This document shows positions 5,313 to 10,501 of a stretch of DNA of 10,501 bases, piece by piece. The notes beneath the pieces were generated by a model. The model searched no databases. It saw only the letters and a program-made list of their open reading frames with translations, and had not been told where the DNA came from. Both the position numbers and the translations under genes were made by a program. The stretch spans positions 1 to 10,501 of the forward strand of contig CAZCXH010000175.1 in the NCBI GenBank assembly GCA_964502525.1, written 5' to 3'. Every line of letters starts with the position of its first letter. Position 1 is the first letter of the stretch. The DNA is from DATLYB01 sp964502525 (GTDB lineage: Bacteria; Bacteroidota; Bacteroidia; Chitinophagales; CAIOSU01).

Positions 5313-6986
5313 ATGAAGACAACCGACAAAATCTGGATACGCGATATAGCAGAAGTATGCGCTGCAAAAGGTGTTAGCAAGGCTGTCATTTCTCCGGGTT
5401 CGCGTTCCGCTCCTTTGGTGATAGCGTTCAACCGCCATCCTGAAATCGAATGCCTGCAGGTGATTGATGAAAGGGTAGCCGCTTTCTTTGCGCTCGGAAT
5501 CGCACAGCAAACCGGCAAGCCCGTTGCGCTGATTTGCACTTCCGGTTCCGCAACGCTGAATTATGCTCCGGCAATAGCTGAAGCTTGCTATCAGCGCGTT
5601 TCCCTGATTGTTTTCACTGCCGACCGTCCTGATGAGCTGATTGACCAGCGTGACGGGCAGACCATCCGCCAAAAGGATCTGTACCATAACTATATCCGCA
5701 AGAGCTATCACCTGCCTGTTGCCGGAGTGAGCGATGACGACCGCTGGCATTGCGGACGGATCATCTCCGAAGCAATCAGCAATTCACTGCATCCGGTGCC
5801 GGGACCGGTTCACGTCAACGTGCCCTTGCGGGAGCCGTTGTATAATGTGACGGAAGAAAAAGATTATCGCTCACCGAAAATTATTGACAACGTTCCGGTA
5901 GTGATGGGATTAGCTGAAACTGAAAGCAAAAGGCTGCAAAAAGAGTGGAGGTCATTCAAGAATAAATTGATTCTTGCAGGGGCTTCTTCAGAAAATGGAT
6001 TCATGCGGCAGATGAAGGAAATCGCGAATGACGGGTCCGTAGTCATTCTCACGGAATCTTCATCCAACCTGACGTTTAAGGAAACCATTCCCTGCATTGA
6101 TCCGGTGCTCGAAGCAATGCCGAACGACAAATCTCCGTTCAAGCCGGAACTGGTGGTGACGATTGGCGGGGAGGTTGTTTCCAAAAAAATCAAAGCATTT
6201 CTCCGTGCGAACAAACCGGCAGAACACTGGCATGTTGACGTGAGCGGTGACCACATTGACACTTTCAAATGCCTCACGAAAGTGATTGGCCTGAGAACTC
6301 CGGATTTTTTGAATGTGATGGGGCGTGCTTCAAAACGGAGATCAGAATATCGCGATCTGTGGATGGGCTTATATGAACGCGCCAAAAAAATCAGAACGGC
6401 TGTCTTAAAAAAATCTCCTTTCTGTGATTTAACAGTGTTTGATGAACTGCTGAAGTCACTGCCCGATGGATGCAATCTCCATCTGGGTAACAGTACTCCG
6501 ATTCGTTACGCGAACCTGTTTGAGGTGAACCCAGCCATCACCGTCAATTGCAACCGCGGCACCAGCGGCATTGACGGCACGGTGAGCACCGCTGCGGGAG
6601 CGGCTTACGTCAACGGCAGGCTGACGGTGATCATCACGGGCGACCTCAGCTTCTTCTATGACAGCAATGCGCTCTGGAACCGCCACCTTCCGAAAAACCT
6701 GCGCATCATCATCATCAATAATTCTGGCGGAAACATATTCCGCATCATCCCCGGACCGCCATCGCTTGCTGAACTGGAAAATTTCTTTGAAACAAAGCAG
6801 GACCAATCAGCCGAACACATCGCACGGGCATTTTCAATTCCTTACCACTGCTGCGGTGATATGAAATCGCTCAAACAGCAACTGAAGGCTTTCTTCAAGC
6901 CGAAAAGCAAAGCGGCCATTCTTGAAATAAAAACTCCGAATGAAGTGAGCGCGGGAGTGCTGAAGGAGTATATGAGGATGGGGTAG
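5313..6986 (+). CDS. menD: SEPHCHC synthase (2-succinyl-5-enolpyruvyl-6-hydroxy-3-cyclohexene-1-carboxylate synthase)
   Basis: A thiamine-diphosphate enzyme that joins 2-oxoglutarate (as a succinic semialdehyde unit) to isochorismate, the second step of menaquinone synthesis. At 557 aa it is almost identical in length to E. coli MenD (556). The N-terminal PYR domain has ISPGSRSAPL and Glu53 in VIDERVAAFF, the glutamate that activates the cofactor (Glu55 in E. coli), then TSGSATLNYAPAIAEA and TADRPDELID. The C-terminal PP domain has NRGTSGIDGTVSTAAGAA (414-431), GDLSFFYD at 443-450 and NNSGGNIF at 469-476, together the Mg-ThDP binding motif. All key elements are present. The ATG at 5313 directly follows a repeat array, and the protein N-terminus agrees with the family. 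Probably cotranscribed with menF, with the inverted repeat between them. Downstream men genes are not adjacent, so the pathway is completed elsewhere. Confidence 0.97.
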   Translation: MKTTDKIWIRDIAEVCAAKGVSKAVISPGSRSAPLVIAFNRHPEIECLQVIDERVAAFFALGIAQQTGKPVALICTSGSATLNYAPAIAEACYQRVSLIVFTADRPDELIDQRDGQTIRQKDLYHNYIRKSYHLPVAGVSDDDRWHCGRIISEAISNSLHPVPGPVHVNVPLREPLYNVTEEKDYRSPKIIDNVPVVMGLAETESKRLQKEWRSFKNKLILAGASSENGFMRQMKEIANDGSVVILTESSSNLTFKETIPCIDPVLEAMPNDKSPFKPELVVTIGGEVVSKKIKAFLRANKPAEHWHVDVSGDHIDTFKCLTKVIGLRTPDFLNVMGRASKRRSEYRDLWMGLYERAKKIRTAVLKKSPFCDLTVFDELLKSLPDGCNLHLGNSTPIRYANLFEVNPAITVNCNRGTSGIDGTVSTAAGAAYVNGRLTVIITGDLSFFYDSNALWNRHLPKNLRIIIINNSGGNIFRIIPGPPSLAELENFFETKQDQSAEHIARAFSIPYHCCGDMKSLKQQLKAFFKPKSKAAILEIKTPNEVSAGVLKEYMRMG

Positions 6987-6995
6987 GGGATCATA

Positions 6996-7017
6996 GTTTA
7001 AAGTTTAATGGTTTAAT
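6996..7017. repeat. Short GTTTAAA-type tandem repeat after menD
   Basis: Three units follow one another: GTTTAAA (6996-7002), an 8-base GTTTAATG (7003-7010) and GTTTAAT (7011-7017). They resemble the other 7-bp arrays of the window in period and intergenic position, but I found no inverted partner nearby. The rest of the 71-bp gap holds nothing clear beyond a weak TAAGTTTC (7040-7047) before the next gene. Confidence 0.55.
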
Positions 7018-7057
7018 ACTGGATATGATTCTTTCTTGCTAAGTTTCATTCAACTTC

Positions 7058-7843
7058 ATGAAACAGGCATTAGCCATATTGATCCTCTTTTATTCAGAAA
7101 CAGCTCATGCCTGTAGCTACGTTCCGTGGTCATTTTGCCATACCTGTGATCAATTCCAATTAAATCCTGTAATATCAGGCATTATAACCGATACCGTTTC
7201 TCATGGAATCAGGCTTTCGGTTATAGGCGTATTCAGAGGTTTGGAGCAACGTGATACGATTACAATTTGGGATGGAACTGATTTTGACTGCAACGGTCCA
7301 TTTTCTATGGCTGCAAAAGGACTCGGACATATCTATGGCGAGGATACCACCATCATCGGTGACACCGTTATTGTCGTATTGCCTGCAATTGATTCTATCG
7401 AGAATACCTGGGATGTGATAGGAGATTACAGGAGACCGGATTATTTTGGGTACGAGCCAGCCATGTGGGTTAAAGATGACACGATTAGAGGATACATCTC
7501 AGGTCCTCATTACGCATCCCTGCCATTTGCTGTGTTCAAAATGGATTACAGTTCCTTTAAAGCCCATTGGTTCTCAAATAATCTGACGTGCAGTGACCTT
7601 GTTGAGATAATCGAAATAGGCCACTCAACAAAAATTTACCCATCTGTTGTTAATGACAAATTAATGATCGAAACGAATGAGGCCGATTACTCAATAACTA
7701 TTTTTTCAGAAGGCGGAATCATGCTGAAGGAAAAAAACAAAACGGACAACTGGATTGATATGAGCAGATTTTCTCCGGGGCTATATGTAGTTGAATTGAA
7801 AATTCATAAGGATATTGAAAGAAAAAAAATTATCAAGCTGTAA
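7058..7843 (+). CDS. Secreted protein with T9SS type A sorting domain and Cys-rich N-terminal domain
   Basis: I do not recognise a named gene. The 261 aa begin with a short signal peptide (MKQALAILILFY..) whose best cleavage is AHA|C, after residue 18. The mature protein would then start with Cys19, followed by Cys27 and Cys30 (FCHTC) and two later cysteines in DFDCNGPF and NLTCSDL. The segment PVISGIITDTVSHGIRLSVIGVFRGLE looks like strands of a small beta-barrel. Together with the leading Cys this recalls TIMP/netrin-like (NTR) folds, which is inference only. Residues about 190-261 form a T9SS type A C-terminal domain: KIYPSVVNDKLMI, a middle strand, then SPGLYVVEL and the basic tail ERKKIIKL. 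The protein should be carried across the outer membrane by T9SS and then released or anchored. By eye it is more A+T-rich and uses more ATA codons than menD. It is convergent with the M61 gene, 59 bp away. Confidence 0.85.
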   Translation: MKQALAILILFYSETAHACSYVPWSFCHTCDQFQLNPVISGIITDTVSHGIRLSVIGVFRGLEQRDTITIWDGTDFDCNGPFSMAAKGLGHIYGEDTTIIGDTVIVVLPAIDSIENTWDVIGDYRRPDYFGYEPAMWVKDDTIRGYISGPHYASLPFAVFKMDYSSFKAHWFSNNLTCSDLVEIIEIGHSTKIYPSVVNDKLMIETNEADYSITIFSEGGIMLKEKNKTDNWIDMSRFSPGLYVVELKIHKDIERKKIIKL

Positions 7844-7902
7844 CGTTGGTTGAATCCAAAAAATTCTCACAAACACGAAGAAGGCTTGCTCTTTTGCTCT
7901 TT

Positions 7903-9645
7903 TTATTTGGTTAATGCATTGCTTTCACCCGTTGCCCACAGCCTGTGATTCTCATTCTGCCCATCAGTTATTTCCTTATTTCTAATGACGCTGTAATTGA
8001 GATAATATTCCTTGCCATCCGGTGAAATAGAAAGTTCTTTCAATCTTCGCGCAGTTGCAACAACGAGTTTTAGCTTTCCCATTTGCCAAAAATGACTGCA
8101 CAATTCGCTCGCATTTCCTTCAACGCGCATCGCGTTCACCGCTATTATTTCATCCTGCACGGCTAATCCGGCTTTGTCAGCAGGAGAATCGGGATGGACA
8201 GAAATGATTACCGTTTTTTCACCATTCACCTGAACTTTAATGCCCAATGTTCTCTCTTCATAAGGTGTATTTTTTTTAACCGTTAGTTCGTAACCGAGGT
8301 AGTTCAGTGAATCTTCCAACTGATGGCTGAAGTTTAATGCGCCCCAGATAAAATCCTCAAAGAAGCGGTCAAGCGGCATCGCGGCTACTTTTTCTGCTGC
8401 CGCTTTGTAATCATGCTCCGAATAACCGATATGCTTTTTCCCAAATTGTTCAAAAAGCAGGCGCATCACATCATCCAGCGAGTGTTTGTTATATGTGTTC
8501 CTTCGGATAATGATGTCGAGCATGAAGGCGCACAAGGCTCCTTCCGTATAGATGGATGATTTCCTTCCCGGCACACCCTGCTTGTAGCCATCGAGCCACG
8601 TGTCAAATGAAGAATCCGCGACCGAAAGGTTGAGCCTGCCAAAATTGCTGAAATGCTTTTCGAGCAATTCGTTGAAGGTTTTCAGGTATTGCTGTTCGCT
8701 GAACACGCCTGCGCGAAGCAGCATCAGGTCGCCATAGTAGGTGGTGACGCCTTCTGCAACATACCCGAGGCGCGAATAATTTTCGCGGCTGTAGTCATAA
8801 GGCATCATCTCGGCCGGACGGATGGCCTTTATATTCCATGCGTGAAACAATTCATGCGAGCTGACGCCCAGCAAGTCCTCATATGCGCTGCCATTCATCA
8901 ACGCATAAGAAGGACCCAGCGCGATCACGGTGGAATTTCCGTGCTCCACTCCATGATAAAACTTGTTAGGCAGCCCTTGAAACAGAAAATGATACTCTTT
9001 AAACGGAAAGCTTCCAAACAACTTCAACTGCGCCTCAGTGAATTTCTTAAAGTCAGCGAGCAGCTTTTTCCAATCAGGATTGATTTCTCCCTGAAACCAA
9101 ACGGTGAATATTGTGCGCTGAACGGTGTAATGACTTTTCTGAAGGGATGAACTTGCGATGAAAGGGCAATCAACCAGTTCGTGATAATCGCCTGCAGAAA
9201 AACGGAAGGCGCCAAGTTTATTCAGCCCGGTGGCAACCTGATAATTTTTCGGAACCTGCAGTTTCAGCTCGCATGGCTCATTGATTCTGGCGGGAACGTA
9301 GAGCAGGCAGTTTACGCCATTAACGTATAGCTGCGACTCATCCAAAAAGGTGGAGCCGGCATTCATTTCATTGGCGTAATATGAATAATGAATATGAACT
9401 GTTTTGATTCCATTCGCCTGAATCTTCCAGCTATCTTTTGTGACTTTCCAAAACTTCAGGTTTTTCCCCGATGAGTCTTTCGGCTGAAATGTTTTGATGT
9501 TTTGAGCAAAATTTCCGAGTTCATAGCGTCCCGGACGCCAGGCGGGAAGCTGCACCAATACTTCATCCGCATTCACAGAGGGAATGGTGTATTGAATGTC
9601 AATAAGGTGCTGGTGGGGATGCCTATAAGATATAATGTAATGCAT
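7903..9645 (-). CDS. M61-family (glycyl aminopeptidase-like) metallopeptidase with PDZ domain
   Basis: A zinc metallopeptidase of the M61 family. The zinc motif HELFH is at residues 264-268 (SSHELFHAWNIKAIRP), with the third ligand probably the Glu of YVAEGVTTYYGD downstream. The N-terminal beta domain starts MHYIISYRHPHQHLIDIQY. A PDZ domain lies at roughly 470-545 (GIKVQVNG... HPDSPADKAGLAVQDEIIAVN). I place the start at 9645, giving 580 aa. The open frame continues upstream to 9786, but the extra 47 residues (Cys/Arg-rich, starting MWSRCRQCRHK) do not resemble the family and would overlap the divergent transporter gene by 112 bp. With this start there is no signal peptide, unlike periplasmic M61 enzymes, so location is uncertain. 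A -7-like TACCTTTG lies only 5 bases upstream of the start codon. The substrate is unknown; family members cleave N-terminal Gly or Ala from peptides. Confidence 0.93.
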   Translation of the reverse strand: MHYIISYRHPHQHLIDIQYTIPSVNADEVLVQLPAWRPGRYELGNFAQNIKTFQPKDSSGKNLKFWKVTKDSWKIQANGIKTVHIHYSYYANEMNAGSTFLDESQLYVNGVNCLLYVPARINEPCELKLQVPKNYQVATGLNKLGAFRFSAGDYHELVDCPFIASSSLQKSHYTVQRTIFTVWFQGEINPDWKKLLADFKKFTEAQLKLFGSFPFKEYHFLFQGLPNKFYHGVEHGNSTVIALGPSYALMNGSAYEDLLGVSSHELFHAWNIKAIRPAEMMPYDYSRENYSRLGYVAEGVTTYYGDLMLLRAGVFSEQQYLKTFNELLEKHFSNFGRLNLSVADSSFDTWLDGYKQGVPGRKSSIYTEGALCAFMLDIIIRRNTYNKHSLDDVMRLLFEQFGKKHIGYSEHDYKAAAEKVAAMPLDRFFEDFIWGALNFSHQLEDSLNYLGYELTVKKNTPYEERTLGIKVQVNGEKTVIISVHPDSPADKAGLAVQDEIIAVNAMRVEGNASELCSHFWQMGKLKLVVATARRLKELSISPDGKEYYLNYSVIRNKEITDGQNENHRLWATGESNALTK

Positions 9646-9650
9646 AACTG

Positions 9651-9658
9651 CAAAGGTA
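9651..9658 (-). promoter_or_regulatory. -7 element (TACCTTTG) just before the M61 start
   Basis: On the minus strand TACCTTTG fits the Bacteroidota TAnnTTTG consensus and ends 5 bases before the ATG at 9645. No TTTG was found at the expected upstream distance. If used, the mRNA would be leaderless or nearly so. The 29-bp spacer also holds a weaker TAGATTTA (9663-9670) facing the transporter gene. Confidence 0.4.
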
Positions 9659-9674
9659 TAATTAGATTTACACC

Positions 9675-10409
9675 ATGTTAAATAAAACAGAAGGCAAGCT
9701 GCACGGCAGCAATAATTTATACCTCCGTTTCCAGGAATACCTTGGCGAGTTTGTTTATGGCGGCATTGACGGCAGCGTGACCACATTTGCCATAGTTGCC
9801 GGTGTGGCAGGCGCAGGGCTTGACTCCGCCATTGTTATCATTCTTGGCTTCGCCAACCTGCTCGCGGATGGTTTCTCCATGTCGGTGGGCGCTTATCTCT
9901 CCACGAAATCTGAGCGCGACCATTACGAAAAACACAAGCGCATCGAATACTGGGAGGTGGAAAACATGGCGGACGATGAAAAAGAAGAAGTGCGTGATAT
10001 TTTCCGTGAAAAGGGGTTCAGTGGCGAGATGCTGGAGAAGGTGGTGAACGTCATAACGTCCGATAAAGACCGCTGGGTGGAAACCATGATGAAGCATGAA
10101 TTGGAGATGATACCTTCCAGAAAAAAACCGCTTGTCGTTGGAGGGGTGACGTTTTTTTCATTTCTTTCGATTGGATTTATACCATTGCTCGTATATGTGC
10201 TGAATTACCTGGGCGCGATTGGCAAGGATCACCTGTTTTTGAATTCAAGCATTCTAACTTTCGCAGCGTTTTGCTTTGTGGGGTTCCTCAAATCCTATGT
10301 GACCGAAACAAGCCGGATCAAAGGAGTGATTGAAACGGTTTTGCTGGGCGCAATAGCTGCGGGTGTCGCGTATCATATCGGAGACTTTTTGGAAAAGATA
10401 ATCAGGTAG
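9675..10409 (+). CDS. VIT1/CCC1-family iron/manganese transporter
   Basis: An inner-membrane transporter of 244 aa in the vacuolar iron transporter family, which moves Fe2+ or Mn2+ out of the cytoplasm, in characterised members by H+ antiport. Family signatures are YGGIDGSVTTFAIVAGVAGA (28-47), with the conserved membrane Asp32, and NLLADGFSMSVGAYLS (61-76). Five membrane segments are apparent at about 30-50, 52-75, 152-178, 187-207 and 217-238. Between segments 2 and 3 lies the charged cytoplasmic metal-binding domain (about 78-145), rich in Glu (SERDHYEKHKRIEYWEVE..., EEVRDIFREKG, MKHELEM). This is the expected VIT architecture. There is no N-terminal ferritin-like domain, so it is not MbfA. 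Whether it carries Fe or Mn cannot be told from sequence. A DtxR/MntR-type regulator begins 39 bp downstream, which points to metal-dependent control. Divergent from the M61 gene across 29 bp. Confidence 0.94.
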   Translation: MLNKTEGKLHGSNNLYLRFQEYLGEFVYGGIDGSVTTFAIVAGVAGAGLDSAIVIILGFANLLADGFSMSVGAYLSTKSERDHYEKHKRIEYWEVENMADDEKEEVRDIFREKGFSGEMLEKVVNVITSDKDRWVETMMKHELEMIPSRKKPLVVGGVTFFSFLSIGFIPLLVYVLNYLGAIGKDHLFLNSSILTFAAFCFVGFLKSYVTETSRIKGVIETVLLGAIAAGVAYHIGDFLEKIIR

Positions 10410-10448
10410 TCGCGCATATTCCGTTAATTTGAATTTTTAACACGCTTC

Positions 10449-10501
10449 ATGCTTTCATCCACCGAAGAAAATTATCTGAAAGCCATTTTCAAGCTTTCCG
10501 A
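10449..10501 (+). CDS. DtxR/MntR-family metal-dependent transcription regulator (5' part only)
   Basis: The gene runs off the window edge. ATG at 10449-10451 opens a frame giving MLSSTEENYLKAIFKLS, 17 residues before the cut. The TEENYLKAI..L pattern is the usual first helix of the DtxR/IdeR/MntR family, which bind Fe2+ or Mn2+ and then repress or activate metal-transport genes. It lies 39 bp after the VIT-type transporter on the same strand, so an operon is likely. No N-terminal portion seems to be missing. Metal specificity and the dimerisation and SH3-like domains lie outside the window. Identification rests on this short stretch plus context. Confidence 0.75.
   Translation, partial: MLSSTEENYLKAIFKLS

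Noticed and set aside
5864..6475. 203-aa frame opposite menD
   Set aside because: Antisense shadow of menD, which matches its family over its full length.
7844..7902. Terminator between the T9SS cargo gene and the M61 gene
   Set aside because: The gap has a direct repeat (TGCTCTTT twice) and a T-run, but I could find no inverted repeat to make a stem.
8653..9150. 165-aa frame opposite the M61 gene
   Set aside because: Antisense shadow; the M61 reading frame carries the HELFH motif in this stretch.
9646..9786. N-terminal extension of the M61 frame to 9786
   Set aside because: The 47 extra residues do not resemble M61 proteins and would overlap the divergent transporter gene; the family N-terminus starts at 9645.

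Overview
The window reads as chromosomal DNA of a Bacteroidota bacterium, probably an environmental Chitinophagales/Sphingobacteriia-like lineage. Three things support this: a secreted protein with a type IX secretion (T9SS) type A C-terminal sorting domain, promoter-like elements of the Bacteroidota form TTTG-N19-TAnnTTTG in place of -35/-10 boxes, and start codons without a Shine-Dalgarno. The lineage is inferred; no rRNA or marker phylogeny is present.

Layout, left to right: (1) 1-172, intergenic DNA with 7-bp repeats in both orientations and a good acs promoter. (2) 173-2086 (+), acs, AMP-forming acetyl-CoA synthetase, carrying a perfect 14-bp inverted repeat inside its coding sequence. 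(3) 2223-2915 (-), an OmpR-type response regulator, convergent with acs and without a kinase beside it. (4) 3051-3668 (-), a histidine-phosphatase (phosphoglycerate-mutase-like) enzyme. (5) 3669-4067, a 399-bp divergent gene-free region holding seven tandem 7-bp repeats, inverted copies of them at the far end, and between them a string of three or four back-to-back palindromic modules. (6) 4068-5186 and 5313-6986 (+), menF and menD, the first two dedicated steps of menaquinone synthesis, separated by another 7-bp repeat array in inverted orientation. (7) 7058-7843 (+), a secreted T9SS cargo protein with a Cys-starting, possibly TIMP/NTR-like domain. (8) 7903-9645 (-), an M61-family metallopeptidase with a PDZ domain. 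(9) 9675-10409 (+), a VIT1/CCC1-type Fe/Mn transporter, divergent from M61 across only 29 bp. (10) 10449 to the window edge (+), the start of a DtxR/MntR-family metalloregulator.

Most genes are core or household functions: acetate activation, respiratory quinone synthesis and metal homeostasis. menF-menD are one pathway unit, and the transporter plus DtxR-type regulator are probably one metal-homeostasis unit. The most unusual material is not protein coding. Four separate intergenic regions carry short arrays of about 7-bp units. Each array has its own private sequence, and three of the four have inverted partner copies across a short spacer. One of these pairs brackets the palindromic-module array, whose arms differ between modules while the pairing is kept. 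No complete defence, CRISPR, phage or transposase system is visible, and no tRNA or rRNA was recognised.
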